A DNA stretch of 64,000 nucleotides from Pradoshia sp. D12 (GCF_008935075.1 NZ_CP044545.1:1887501-1951500); one strand, 5' to 3'. Shown: positions 45,191-54,921, counted from the stretch's first letter. Notes: generated from the letters alone by a model not told the origin. Numbers and translations: made by a program.

Positions 45191-45641
45191 TCTAACATCC
45201 CCTTTGCTTATTAACTAGTATAAGTATAACGGGCTTGGAATCATTATTTTGTCGATTTATAGTCGTTTAATTAAAAGTTGATAGGTTTCCCTTTTTTACG
45301 TATATAGAATTCTATATGGTTTTCACGAATCATCTTACTAAGTTAAACCTATTATTCCACCGTAATACTTTCCATTCTTCCGGATGGATAGTCTAATATT
45401 TTTCAAACAATCTATAAGAAATAAAATAAAGATGCTGCATTGATGTACTCACCTATTAAACTTTGTTCAATTTTATTCTTCTGCTATGTCAACCTTGTAA
45501 GCCGTTACAAAAATTATTCCTATTCTCTTTCCTTTACTTGTCAGTAAAAAATAGCTAAAATTGTTTTTAATACCTGATACTAAAAGTTGCATATGACAAC
45601 AGGTATCATATACTTGATTCGTATTTTAGGAGGATTTTTTT
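45191..45641. other. Divergent promoter region between two acyl-CoA synthetase genes
   Basis: No gene seen. The plus-strand gene has a good promoter at 45587-45614. A degenerate copy of the shared catabolic motif (AAACCTATCAAC on the minus strand near 45280-45291) stands upstream of the minus-strand gene. Confidence 0.5.
45587..45614 (+). promoter_or_regulatory. SigA-type promoter of the medium-chain acyl-CoA synthetase gene
   Basis: TTGCAT - 16 nt - TATACT. An imperfect inverted repeat ATATGA-N9-TCATAT spans the spacer, which may be an operator. Confidence 0.6.
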
Positions 45642-47222
45642 ATGAAAAGAGAAGAATTAATAGCTCCTCATGTCTATAATTTAACAACTGAAATTGAGCG
45701 TTATACCAATGATCCAGAGAAATTGGCTCTAAAGTGGGAGAATCAGGATGGTCTGACTAGATCAATTACATATAAACAATTAGTCGAAGAAGCTAATAAA
45801 ATAGGAAATGTATTTGCTGAAGCGGGATTACAAATGGGAGATAAAATACTGGTGATTGTTCCCCGTATAATCGAGGCTTATGCCATCTATATGGCAGCAT
45901 TGAAATCCGGTATTGTACTTATTCCATGTTCAGAAATGCTCCGTGCAAAAGATTTGGCTTTTAGAATTCAGCATGCTGAAGCTCGAGCGGTAGTCTGTTA
46001 TGAAAAATTCACTGCTGAAATTGATGCGGTACCTGACTCAGATAACCTGATTAAATTCTGTGTTGGTGATGTTAAAGATCAATGGATTTCACTAGATGAA
46101 AAAGTGAAAACAGCTTCCTCTCAATTTAAAGCTGCCAACACTACCAGGGATGATATTGCTTTGTTATCCTATACTTCCGGCACAACAGGAAATCCAAAAG
46201 CAGTCGTTCATACTCACGCCTGGGGCTTTGCTCATTTGAAAACTGCTGCAAAGAATTGGATGTCTATTAATGAAAATGACCTAGTGTGGGCAACAGCCGC
46301 TCCTGGGTGGCAAAAATGGGTGTGGAGTCCCTTTCTATCCGTACTTGGAACAGGAGCAACCGGCTTCGTATATAATGGAAAATTCAATGCTGATACCTTT
46401 TTAGATTTGCTGGATAAGTATCGAATAAATGTTTTCTGCTGTACACCTACTGAATATCGGTTAATTGTAAAAAGTGAAAAACTACATACGTACAAATTAC
46501 CTTATCTCCATAGCGCGATTTCCGCTGGTGAAGCACTAAATACAGAGGTGATTAATGCTTTTTACAATCAGTTTAATGTAACGATTCGCAATGGTTATGG
46601 ACAAACCGAGAGTACATTATTAATCGGCCAATTAAAAGATATCCCAAATAAGCCTGGTTCCATGGGTAAAGCTACACCGGGAAATATAGTAGAAATTGTC
46701 GATGAAAATGGGCAGCTGTGCCAAGCAGGTGAAGTTGGTAATATAGGTGTTCATCTTAGTACACCTGCTCTCTTTAAAGAATATTATAAAGATCCGGAAC
46801 GTACACTTTCGCAAAGAAAAGGTGAATACTTTATTACAGGTGACCGAGCTTTAAAAGATGAAGAAGATTTCTTTTGGTTTGAGGGTAGAAGCGACGATAT
46901 TATTATTAGCTCTGGATATACAATCGGGCCGTTCGAGGTGGAAGATGCTTTAATTAAGCATCCTGCCGTGAAGGAATGTGCAGTCGTAGGAAGTCCTGAT
47001 GCGATTAGAGGAAATATTGTTAAAGCCTTTATCGTCCTAACAGACTCTTATAAACACCATTCAGAAAAAGAACTGATTGCAGATCTTCAGAGTTTTGTAA
47101 AAACCTTAACCGCTCCATATAAATATCCGAGGAGCATTGAATTTACCGAGGCGCTACCAAAAACGACTTCAGGAAAGATTCGTCATGTACAATTAAGAGA
47201 AATGGAACTAAGTAAAGACTAA
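45642..47222 (+). CDS. Medium-chain/benzoate-type acyl-CoA synthetase (AMP-forming)
   Basis: 526 residues, divergent from the other genes of the island. ANL motifs SYTSGTTGNPKAVVHTH, GYGQTEST, ITGDRA, GRSDDIIISSGYTIGPFEVE and TSGKIRHVQL (C-terminal lysine). The layout and W-rich ATAAPGWQKWVW loop are those of the ACSM/MACS group, which activates medium-chain, branched or aromatic acids. AGGAGG precedes the ATG. It is followed by a strong terminator. Confidence 0.88.
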   Translation: MKREELIAPHVYNLTTEIERYTNDPEKLALKWENQDGLTRSITYKQLVEEANKIGNVFAEAGLQMGDKILVIVPRIIEAYAIYMAALKSGIVLIPCSEMLRAKDLAFRIQHAEARAVVCYEKFTAEIDAVPDSDNLIKFCVGDVKDQWISLDEKVKTASSQFKAANTTRDDIALLSYTSGTTGNPKAVVHTHAWGFAHLKTAAKNWMSINENDLVWATAAPGWQKWVWSPFLSVLGTGATGFVYNGKFNADTFLDLLDKYRINVFCCTPTEYRLIVKSEKLHTYKLPYLHSAISAGEALNTEVINAFYNQFNVTIRNGYGQTESTLLIGQLKDIPNKPGSMGKATPGNIVEIVDENGQLCQAGEVGNIGVHLSTPALFKEYYKDPERTLSQRKGEYFITGDRALKDEEDFFWFEGRSDDIIISSGYTIGPFEVEDALIKHPAVKECAVVGSPDAIRGNIVKAFIVLTDSYKHHSEKELIADLQSFVKTLTAPYKYPRSIEFTEALPKTTSGKIRHVQLREMELSKD

Positions 47223-47233
47223 ATATCAAACGA

Positions 47234-47262
47234 CCCGACTTCTAAGTAAGTTGGGTTTTTTG
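47234..47262 (+). terminator. Terminator of the acyl-CoA synthetase gene
   Basis: CCCGACTT / AAGTTGGG with one G-T pair and a T6 tail. Confidence 0.85.
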
Positions 47263-47274
47263 TCTCTATATAAA

Positions 47275-47302
47275 TAAAAACCGTCACTAATACCGCGACG
47301 GT
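47275..47302 (-). terminator. Terminator of the OsmC gene
   Basis: ACCGTC / GACGGT on the minus strand followed by TTTTTAT. Confidence 0.75.
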
Positions 47303-47310
47303 GTAAAATT

Positions 47311-47766
47311 TTATTTTGTTTGTGTGACCTTAACGCCTTTTGATACAACTTTTGTTGGATTGATTAAGGTATCAAGTGCTGGGCAATGTGCTTCTATATA
47401 ACGGATAAATTCCTCGATTTTTTCTTGAGGCGCATTAGACTCCATATGGACGAAATAACGAATTTCCTCTAAACCAACTTTTGCACCTGGTTTTCCCTTG
47501 TAACCGCCCGTATCTAAATCACCTTCAAGCTCGATCACTAAACGATCGTATTGAATTCCCATTTTATCCGCATAACTTTGAGCCATAATGGTTTGACAAG
47601 CACCGAGTGATGAAAGAAGGAGTTCTAATGGGTTCATGCCAAGATCTGTTCCTCCTGCTCTTTCCGGTTCATCAATTGTCACCTTATGTCCCCTTGCTTC
47701 GACCTCGACCTGTACATTATTAATTAAAGTTGCTTTTGATTTCAGTGTCGTTTTTGCCATCATCAA
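47311..47766 (-). CDS. OsmC-family protein
   Basis: 151 residues, or 150 from the second ATG; AAAGGAG stands before both. OsmC fold with the two active-site cysteines, in LLSSLGACQTIMAQ and EAHCPALDTL, the latter of the YhfA-like branch rather than classical Ohr. Such proteins reduce organic hydroperoxides or bind small ligands; the exact substrate is not known. Confidence 0.88.
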   Translation of the reverse strand: MMMAKTTLKSKATLINNVQVEVEARGHKVTIDEPERAGGTDLGMNPLELLLSSLGACQTIMAQSYADKMGIQYDRLVIELEGDLDTGGYKGKPGAKVGLEEIRYFVHMESNAPQEKIEEFIRYIEAHCPALDTLINPTKVVSKGVKVTQTK

Positions 47767-47855
47767 TCTCCTTTTACACGTAGTATATGAAAATGAATAG
47801 CTCTCTCACGTTACTGATCCGTTAAAACGATATGTTTGTAGATTGTGATTTTCTT

Positions 47856-48014
47856 TTATTTCTTTTTGTGGTGATCCGATTCTTTTCGTATCGTCCCGAT
47901 TTTCTTATCACTGCGTGTATCCCTGCCATTACGATTTCGAATGGTCCCGGGTGGGAGCTCATATTCTTTTTCAAAATTGCCTAATCTGCAATCGTCACTT
48001 GTCTGTTTTGTCAA
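47856..48014 (-). CDS. Small basic hypothetical protein (52 aa), not recognised
   Basis: TTG start with GGGTGAT six nt upstream. The protein contains FEKEYELPPGTIRNRNGRD and SDKKIGTIRKESDHHKKK: the GTIR motif occurs twice and the ends are strongly charged. The composition differs from non-coding frames and is more typical of a translated, conserved small protein. No hydrophobic segment. Confidence 0.5.
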   Translation of the reverse strand: MTKQTSDDCRLGNFEKEYELPPGTIRNRNGRDTRSDKKIGTIRKESDHHKKK

Positions 48015-48383
48015 TATAGATCACCCGTATATAATTTATATCTGACTATATAGGTTAATACCACGAATTATACGATTCTATTCATAGGATCGAATAGACT
48101 GCAAAACAAGGTGCGAACATATGTTCTTTTTATTAAAAATAGCATTTTGTAAAAATTACAGTCATAATCTCTAATTTTTCGAACTTTTATAAAGAAAATA
48201 GCCAATGTTCGTGTTTTTCGCCAACTCGTTGGTGTCCGGTCGGTGGAGCAACCGCACTTAGCTTCTCTAAATACGAATGAAACCATTTCATAAACATATA
48301 ACGTTTGTGTTTTTGTGTGGTATCATTCAAAAATTATTATAGAGATTAATCCTTGTTAAGGAAATATAGAGCTTTTGAGTATA
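48015..48383. other. Spacer downstream of the ter gene cluster
   Basis: A 72-codon minus-strand frame occurs here but has no ribosome binding site. No gene supported. The region has patches of higher GC (48225-48260). Confidence 0.45.
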
Positions 48384-49102
48384 TTATCTCAAGATCCCCT
48401 TTTGCTTTGCTTCCTCTAACCATTGTGGAAATTCGTTTAATAATTGATCGTACAATTCTTCATCGGACACATCTTCCAAATTATTCAGATGAAAGAAATT
48501 TGCATTATCCACAAATCGGCCTTCCATTGTATCCAACTTTCTTAACACATCAAAATTAGAATCACCTATACCTACAAACTGCCAGAAAATCGGCATTTTT
48601 GAAGAATTTGCGATGATCTTTTTAATACCTGATTTACATCCGCCATCATTAATAAATACTAAAAAGACTGGCTCATCTGCTGGTTCTTCTTTCATATATT
48701 TATGTATAACATCTTTCATAACTTGTGGTTCGTCATTTCTTCCAAACTTATGTATGGACTGATTATTTACTATCTTATCATTGACATAATTGACAAAATC
48801 CTTTTCTGTAACAGCAGGCAGCCTGGAAAATTCATTGTCATAGACCCATACATCCAATGAACCGTTATCATCAAATTGGCTTGCTACAGCCAGGATTCTC
48901 TCTACTGCTTCCTGGACAACCCCGTCACGGTATAAAGCTCGCATAGAACCTGATATGTCTAAAACAAATCCTACTCTGGCTACAACGCCTTGTAATTTCT
49001 TCTTCTCTAAAACAACTTTAGCAATATTCTTTTTTAATAAGATCGGCTACATCCGTAACTCTCCCTTGTTATTTCTAAATTTGCTAACTGTGGTGCAATC
49101 CT
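48384..49102 (-). pseudogene. terF: vWA domain part of a split TerF-like protein
   Basis: The intact frame from the ATG at 48944 starts inside the metal-site motif: codons before it read VARVGFVLDISGS, the DxSxS of a vWA domain, with no start codon upstream. The preceding frame reads KGRVTDVADLIKK in another phase, ending at an A6 tract (49030-49035); the one before that follows the TerD-domain gene past its stop (RIAPQLANLEI). So the TerD and vWA parts were once a single TerF-like protein, now divided by one TAA and two frameshifts. Sequencing error at homopolymers is possible. Confidence 0.75.
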
Positions 49103-49729
49103 TTATTTTGAACCTCTTACCCAGTTCATGCCCCAATTAAAAGCACGATCCATATCCTGATGGCCCTTAAAGTACTCTACTAGCCTTTCTACCTTGAATG
49201 TTTCGTTGTTAACATTTTCTATCATTGCAATTGCACACATATTTTTCCCGTTTAGATGTTCATCTAGTTTTACTTCTACATCGGATCCACCAGGATACTT
49301 AAGAGTTACGACACCGTCTGCTTGAGACCAATTAGCTACTCCTTGGTAAATAAACGCATATACTAAAATTCGTTTAATTTCGGTCACTTTATCTCCGTTA
49401 ATCCGAAGATTTTCCCCGCCTACTGCACTTCCCGTACGGTCATCAGCATCCAATTTCATAAAAGGTCTTGCATTATAATTGCCAAAAGCATTGCCAAGAG
49501 CTTGGACACAGCCTTTTTCTCCATTTTTCATTTCAAATAAACAACCAAGATCAAGGTCGACATTATTAGACTTACCGAATAAAGCAGACATGAATCCACC
49601 GGATTTAGGAGCACTTTTTTGATTCCAATTTAGGTTTACGAGCAGTTCTCCGAGTGATTGATTCGTACTTTTTGTTAGATTGATATTTTGTCCTTTTTTC
49701 TTTAATTCAATTTTATTTAAGTTAACCAT
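49103..49729 (-). CDS. terF: TerD-domain protein (N-terminal part of TerF-like gene)
   Basis: 208 residues of the TerD fold: LGELLVNLNWNQ, VDLDLGCLFEMKNGEKG and LRINGDKVTEIKRILVYAFIYQG. The TerD fold binds calcium in other members. It ends in FNWGMNWVRGSK, then a TAA; the frame after the stop continues with protein-like sequence into the vWA region. Whether this short form is functional by itself is unknown. A terminator separates it from telA upstream. Confidence 0.8.
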   Translation of the reverse strand: MVNLNKIELKKKGQNINLTKSTNQSLGELLVNLNWNQKSAPKSGGFMSALFGKSNNVDLDLGCLFEMKNGEKGCVQALGNAFGNYNARPFMKLDADDRTGSAVGGENLRINGDKVTEIKRILVYAFIYQGVANWSQADGVVTLKYPGGSDVEVKLDEHLNGKNMCAIAMIENVNNETFKVERLVEYFKGHQDMDRAFNWGMNWVRGSK

Positions 49730-49892
49730 TATATTACACCTTCCTTATTTGTATTTTATTTACATAAATTAATTATATTTTAATTTACAAATTTTAGATA
49801 GAAAAAGAATCATATTAAGTCGATATTTCAAATGAATCGATAAAAAAGCTAATATTCACTCGAATTACCAGCCAATTGGTGATATAGAATAT

Positions 49893-49924
49893 AAAAAAAA
49901 CCCTATCTTCACTATAGATAGGGG
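49893..49924 (-). terminator. Terminator of telA
   Basis: CCCTATCT / AGATAGGG with the loop TCACTAT; T8 on the minus strand. Confidence 0.9.
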
Positions 49925-49931
49925 TAATCGG

Positions 49932-51014
49932 TTAGGATTGGGATAGGACGCGTTTCGCATCCTCTCTAATCGTTTCCAAACGTTTTTTATCTTCAATCCG
50001 TTGCATGGACTGTTCTTCTTTAACCTTTTTATATTCATCTATTCCTTTAACAATCGTATCCCACATATTTTCAATGGTATCCATTTTAATACTAGAGCTA
50101 CCGGAACGCTGAGCAATCTCAATGCTTTGATTCATAATATCGCTAGTGACATCCTTTAACATTTGATTCGTGCGATCTTCAAATGCATTCAATGAATCTG
50201 AATGTACTTTTTGACGTTTTGCACTGACCGTATTAATAATGCCCATTTTAAAAATCGGAATGGTTGTAACAAAGGCACTATTAATCTTTGCAACTAAATC
50301 ATTATTTCCACGTTGCATGGTTTTAATCTGTGGAGCGGCAATAACAGCTACCATACGGGCTTTTTCTAAATCATCTATTTTTCTTTCTAATAATTCTTTG
50401 ACTGTACGAAGATTTTCCAGCTCCATCCGAGCCATTTGATTGCCTGAATTTACTCGTTGTTCGCATTCAGGGATTAACGTCTGATTTACTTCCTCTAATT
50501 TCATTTCAGCAGCTACTACATATTTTTCTAATTCGAAATAATATTCAATATCTTCTTCATATAAACCTTCGAGATTTTGATTTGTCCGCTTTAATTCATC
50601 CTCAATCATCGCAAATTCTCTATGAATTTTATCAAGCTCTCCACCTAATGTTTGATATTTTTTAAAGAGAGCTTCCGTTGTCGCCTTCGCTTTTTTAAAC
50701 AATTTTGCGATGAAATTAGGTTCTTTCATGATTTCATTTTTATCAAACCGTTTCATTAATTTCTCTAATTGAATTAATAATTCACCGGATTCATCAATTT
50801 TCGAAAGTGCCATCGTGTTTAATATTCTGTCTGAAAACTGAGAAAGCCGTTCTGCCGGTGCTCTCCCAAGTGATAATAATTCATTTTGATTGCGCAGGTC
50901 CATATTTTCAACAATCTGAAGGACCTGTGCTTCATTGCGCAGCTGCATTCTAACTTCATTAGCAGACTGTTCTGTCAAATCTGTATTTTGTTTAATCTGT
51001 AATTCATTTACCAT
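49932..51014 (-). CDS. telA: TelA-like toxic-anion resistance protein (YceH)
   Basis: 360 residues. The TelA/KlaA family signature is visible in LLIQLEKLMKRFDKNEI, KKYQTLGGELDKIHREF and the C-terminal TTIPIFKMGIINTVSAKRQKVH. The protein is a long helical bundle, soluble or membrane-associated. It is linked to tellurite and other toxic-anion resistance and to Ter stress functions; its chemistry is unknown. It follows yceG in the same order as in B. subtilis, 54 nt apart. Confidence 0.92.
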   Translation of the reverse strand: MVNELQIKQNTDLTEQSANEVRMQLRNEAQVLQIVENMDLRNQNELLSLGRAPAERLSQFSDRILNTMALSKIDESGELLIQLEKLMKRFDKNEIMKEPNFIAKLFKKAKATTEALFKKYQTLGGELDKIHREFAMIEDELKRTNQNLEGLYEEDIEYYFELEKYVVAAEMKLEEVNQTLIPECEQRVNSGNQMARMELENLRTVKELLERKIDDLEKARMVAVIAAPQIKTMQRGNNDLVAKINSAFVTTIPIFKMGIINTVSAKRQKVHSDSLNAFEDRTNQMLKDVTSDIMNQSIEIAQRSGSSSIKMDTIENMWDTIVKGIDEYKKVKEEQSMQRIEDKKRLETIREDAKRVLSQS

Positions 51015-51068
51015 TAGTTATTTCCCCAATCATTGGAATATTTGTTGATTCAGTCTTTTAGATATCAG

Positions 51069-52694
51069 TTAAAATATTCTTTTAATAATCTTTTTAATGA
51101 ATGATTTTTCTCCTTGCTGAAAGTCTGGAATTTCTTGTTCAAAAACAATATCTTCTAGCCAATGGGTATCGTAATGAGATGGGTCTACAAAATTCTCTAT
51201 ATCGGTTTGTCCTGCTGGATTGTATAACACAATATCCACACCAAATTCATTTAAAAACAGCAGCAGTGCCGCATCCTCACGGGTAAATGTACTGTTAGTT
51301 CCCATATTGTATAGAACGATTCTTGGCACATCCTGAGAATAATCAAATTGTTGTAATTGTTTCAGAAAATCTTCAGGAATCAAGCTCGCTTGTTTAAATA
51401 AAAATAATTGCAAATCATATTCTGTTTCATGATTCAGCTTTAGTAATTTAGGATGTTCACAGTACTCTTTAATCGTCCAGGCGATGGCCCTTTGCAGCTC
51501 AATCGGCAAAGGTCCATATCTCCACCAATTTCCTGCGAGCATTTTTTCGGGTGACAGTGCGCCATCTTTATCTAAGGAATGTTGAAAATGAAAATGATAA
51601 TTGGCTTTTGTCTTTGTCGTGAAAGGAAATTCGCGAATGTTTTTCGAGAGTGAAGAATCCTTGAGACCCTTCATTTTAGACCAATAATCCGCTCGATCTC
51701 GTGAAACTCCATTGATTTTTGTGAATATGACAGGAATGATTACTCGATCCTTATCAATTTTAAATTGAGGCCTAATCATTGCTTTTTCTTTTGCATATAT
51801 AAATACATCATCATAGGTCATTCTTAATGTTGTAGATGAAGGCTTGAAATTTCTAAATTGCCAAGGTTTATAAATACCAGACTCATGATCATTTAACATG
51901 ATTTCAAGCTGTTTGTTGGCTCGATACGCTACAGTTGTTTGCCGCTCTCTTTCTTTCGTAGGGAATGGTTCTAGCTTCCCTTTATTCGTATACACATAGG
52001 GTAGTGAAAATTCATTTTCTCGATCAAGATCGCTAAAAAAGTCTGTGCCGGCAGGATGCAAAATTAAAACATCACAACCAAATTCCATGAGCAGTAATAA
52101 AAAATATTGCTGACTTAAGGATAGATCTCCATACCAAACGACTTTCGGAAAATCTGAACCTATTTGGAGGTCTTTAGACCATTTTTCCCAATGATTTTTA
52201 AGCCACTTAATCATATCGATGATAAATCTGCGGAATTCAGGTGAGAGCAACCCGCTCTTCTGTTTATCTTTAAAATGTTCAACCACTTTAATGATTGATA
52301 TTTGTACATGCCTGTTAATTGTAGAATCCGTATGCTTAGGTATTAAGTTTTTACCATAAAAAATGGCTATTAATCGTTTAATTGATAATCCTTTATTTTC
52401 TGTACGATGTAAGGTTAAAACATCATGTATAGTTTGGAACACCTGATTATCAATCGTTTTATCCAATTCTTCACTTAACACATGTATAAAAGGTTTTTGG
52501 TGCATGTCGTATAAGGAGTTATAGTATTCATCTTCGTCGAGTGGAATACCTAATACTCGGAGACTGATTCTTTGAAAACGAAAAGTTGATTCATCTAAAT
52601 GATAGGATGGTCTTGTACGAATAGAAGAAAGAAATAACTCTAACCATTCTGCTGTAGATTTGTTTAATAAAGGTTCTATTTTTATGTAATTCAA
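51069..52694 (-). CDS. yceG: YceG-like protein of the Ter stress operon
   Basis: 541 residues. No enzyme motif is obvious; two similar ~250-residue halves hold repeated patterns (LQIGSDFPKVVWYGDLSLSQ, FGCDVLILHPAGTDFF in one, FDYSQDVPRIVLYNMG and FGVDIVLYNPAGQTDI in the other), so it seems to be an internal duplication of a Rossmann-like unit. This is the YceG family, always near telA and terD in Bacillus. It starts a second transcription block after a 311-nt spacer with a hairpin. Confidence 0.85.
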   Translation of the reverse strand: MNYIKIEPLLNKSTAEWLELFLSSIRTRPSYHLDESTFRFQRISLRVLGIPLDEDEYYNSLYDMHQKPFIHVLSEELDKTIDNQVFQTIHDVLTLHRTENKGLSIKRLIAIFYGKNLIPKHTDSTINRHVQISIIKVVEHFKDKQKSGLLSPEFRRFIIDMIKWLKNHWEKWSKDLQIGSDFPKVVWYGDLSLSQQYFLLLLMEFGCDVLILHPAGTDFFSDLDRENEFSLPYVYTNKGKLEPFPTKERERQTTVAYRANKQLEIMLNDHESGIYKPWQFRNFKPSSTTLRMTYDDVFIYAKEKAMIRPQFKIDKDRVIIPVIFTKINGVSRDRADYWSKMKGLKDSSLSKNIREFPFTTKTKANYHFHFQHSLDKDGALSPEKMLAGNWWRYGPLPIELQRAIAWTIKEYCEHPKLLKLNHETEYDLQLFLFKQASLIPEDFLKQLQQFDYSQDVPRIVLYNMGTNSTFTREDAALLLFLNEFGVDIVLYNPAGQTDIENFVDPSHYDTHWLEDIVFEQEIPDFQQGEKSFIKKIIKRIF

Positions 52695-53006
52695 TATTTA
52701 AACTCCTTTCTCTAAGATGATTCGTACATTAATATTATATATCTATTTTTTTACAGTTGCGCTAAGAGATTTGGGAAATCTGCTCTTTTTTTACAAAAAA
52801 TATAACTTTGGGAGAATATTATACGCCCGTAATCAGTCCATTTTTCTATAAACTAAAAAATCTATGATATTTTCGGTCAATTACATAGATGTTTTTTAGG
52901 AATCGCTATTCAGTTAGAAATAAAATTGCTAAAACAATTGAAAGAATGAGCAGTAACCCAGTGGGATAGTACTTTATACTCTTACTCCCACCGAGTTACA
53001 GCTTTC
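52695..53006 (-). other. Spacer between HAD and yceG genes with a long hairpin
   Basis: Holds a long imperfect hairpin (GTAACCCAGTGGGA / TCCCACCGAGTTAC at 52953-52999) just after the HAD stop, suited to termination though without a strong T-run, and the presumed promoter of yceG. No gene. Confidence 0.6.
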
Positions 53007-53798
53007 TTACAGGCTCAGAAGATTTTTAATTAAATCCTCTGTGGAAGCTGCTCCTTTACCTTTTAACCAGTTTATTTTTGGATCGTTCGGTTTGACATCG
53101 TAAAGCTCTCCATGCTTTAGACTATATCCTTTATCGGCAATCGCGATCATATCATAATCCATAAGGGAATCCCCGGCAGCAGTGTGAATATCATAGTCCA
53201 GCCGCTTTTTTAAATGCTCCACTGCAAAAACTTTATTTAAATTACTTGGCAGTATATAGAGTTTTCTTCCGTGCAAAAATGTTCTCCATCCGATTTTGTT
53301 TAATTCATCTTCAAAGGACAGCAGTTCTTGATGTGGTAAGGTATCTTTATTTACATGGTACATATAGAACAAGGAATCGATATAAAACTCACGCTCAACC
53401 CAGGAATCATGACGGATCTTTGCGAACGTATTTAGCATGTCATGATGTGGAAGTGAAGTAACAGAGAGATGGTTTTTAATAAAATCGTCCCACTCTGAGT
53501 CAGGCTTTCCATCTACTAAAATCGTTCCGCCATTGCTCACAATCGCATATTTAGGTTTTATTTTCTGTTGAAATACTTCAATTCTCTCATATTGATATAG
53601 TGCTCTTGTCGTTACTGGTACAAATAGATGTTGTTGATTAAATTGTTGTAAAAGGTCAATAGAAGTTTGAGACATATAGGTAATAACCTGATCATCTTTA
53701 AATTCGACTGGTGTTATTTGATTATCGATGGGGTACTTGTCCATCATATTTTTTGAATAAATTAAAGTTCTGTCTAAATCGGATGTAAATAAAATAAT
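53007..53798 (-). CDS. HAD-family phosphatase of the Ter operon, likely ATT start
   Basis: A HAD hydrolase with a Cof-type cap. No ATG precedes the first catalytic motif: the first in-frame ATG lies after it. Upstream of that the frame stays open and encodes FTSDLDRTLIYSKN, with the DxDxT motif (D-L-D-R-T). AAGGAAGGG lies just before ATT codons at 53798 and 53795, so initiation at ATT (ITIILFTSDLDRT) is the simplest reading, giving about 263 residues. Motif III appears in AAGDSLMDYDMIAIADKGY. It would dephosphorylate a nucleotide- or sugar-phosphate in the Ter biosynthetic module. Confidence 0.72.
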   Translation of the reverse strand: MILFTSDLDRTLIYSKNMMDKYPIDNQITPVEFKDDQVITYMSQTSIDLLQQFNQQHLFVPVTTRALYQYERIEVFQQKIKPKYAIVSNGGTILVDGKPDSEWDDFIKNHLSVTSLPHHDMLNTFAKIRHDSWVEREFYIDSLFYMYHVNKDTLPHQELLSFEDELNKIGWRTFLHGRKLYILPSNLNKVFAVEHLKKRLDYDIHTAAGDSLMDYDMIAIADKGYSLKHGELYDVKPNDPKINWLKGKGAASTEDLIKNLLSL

Positions 53799-53811
53799 AG
53801 TAATCCCTTCC

Positions 53812-54921
53812 TTATACCTCTTTTATAATTCCGCAGCATGTATAGGACATATCCCTGAATTCCTCAACCGGTACATTTCGCTCTTTAGCCAAAAACAAAA
53901 TATGTGATAAATCATTTGAATGATTAGGATTGATTAGGATTTTCCAGGGTATTCTTCGCAATAAAACACGTGTTGTTTCTCCAACACCTGGTTTGATAAA
54001 ATGTGTATTGCTAATATTGTAGATGTTTTGAATTCTTTCAATAGAATCCATCCCGAGCCACGTAGGTGTTTTATCTTCTTGACGTAATTGTTCCAAGGAT
54101 TGTTTCACTTGCTCTTCTACTTTCCCAAAATCCTCGCTAATCGTATCCACATAAAAATTCGATAAATCTGCATCCGCTAATTCTTTATAAAACTTTGCAC
54201 CATGAAAGTCATCCTTGCTCATGAATTCATAGTTTAATACAGTACGACTTACTAATCCTGATACCGTAGAGTTTAAACAAGCGGATGGGATTAAAAAGTC
54301 ATCTCTTGTTCCATATATATCTACACAATGCCCTGGATCGGCTAACACGGCCAATGAAGGATCAATATAATTCGAGTGAGTTGAATTATATTTCTCGCAT
54401 GCTTCAGCTAATTCAAACGTAATAGCTCCTTTTCCTGTCCAGCCGTCTATTACCTGAATGTTCGCATGAGAATGCTGCTCAAAAATATAATCAATAGCTG
54501 CCTCATCAATGCCTCTGCCGCGAATGATAGATATAGAATAGTGAGGAACATTGATTTGATATTTATAGGCGTAATAACGTTTAATCAACACTCCAATTGG
54601 TGTTCCAGCTCTTGCTAAGCTGACTAAAACTAAGTTATCCATTCCTTTACGTTCAATAATCTGTTCGGCCACTGTTCCAATAGCCACAGCTAGACGCTCT
54701 GAATATTTTTTTAATGTATCATGAAATAAATTTATATATTCTTTTGGAGGATGATATTCGACAGGGAGCATTTCCGAATAGTGTATACCGGATTGGATCA
54801 AACTTTCTCTTTCTTCCGTTTTGGTTTCAAAAACGTAATCACTAATATCTCTTAATAAAAATATGGCATCATCTTCGTTGTAGCTTCCCATTTGATCCGG
54901 TATTAGTTTTCGTTTAAGCAT
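53812..54921 (-). CDS. Phosphoribosyltransferase-like protein of the Ter operon (StiP family)
   Basis: 369 residues. The DUF/StiP family is annotated elsewhere as a cysteine protease, but the fold pattern (LVLVSLARAGTPIGVL, NIQVIDGWTGKGAI near 155-165) is that of a type I phosphoribosyltransferase with a PRPP-binding loop. It is followed by a C-terminal region HFIKPGVGETTRVLLRRIPWK linked to RNA-binding Pelota-type domains. AGGAGGG precedes the ATG. The gene is part of the nucleoside-like metabolite module predicted for Ter systems. Confidence 0.8.
   Translation of the reverse strand: MLKRKLIPDQMGSYNEDDAIFLLRDISDYVFETKTEERESLIQSGIHYSEMLPVEYHPPKEYINLFHDTLKKYSERLAVAIGTVAEQIIERKGMDNLVLVSLARAGTPIGVLIKRYYAYKYQINVPHYSISIIRGRGIDEAAIDYIFEQHSHANIQVIDGWTGKGAITFELAEACEKYNSTHSNYIDPSLAVLADPGHCVDIYGTRDDFLIPSACLNSTVSGLVSRTVLNYEFMSKDDFHGAKFYKELADADLSNFYVDTISEDFGKVEEQVKQSLEQLRQEDKTPTWLGMDSIERIQNIYNISNTHFIKPGVGETTRVLLRRIPWKILINPNHSNDLSHILFLAKERNVPVEEFRDMSYTCCGIIKEV

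Noticed and set aside
45571-45613. Direct and inverted TACCTGATAC-like elements as a repeat family
   Set aside because: Short, imperfect, and only seen once; kept only as a possible operator at the promoter.
48068-48286. 72-aa minus-strand frame
   Set aside because: No ribosome binding site and no family likeness; cysteine- and arginine-rich composition typical of a chance frame.
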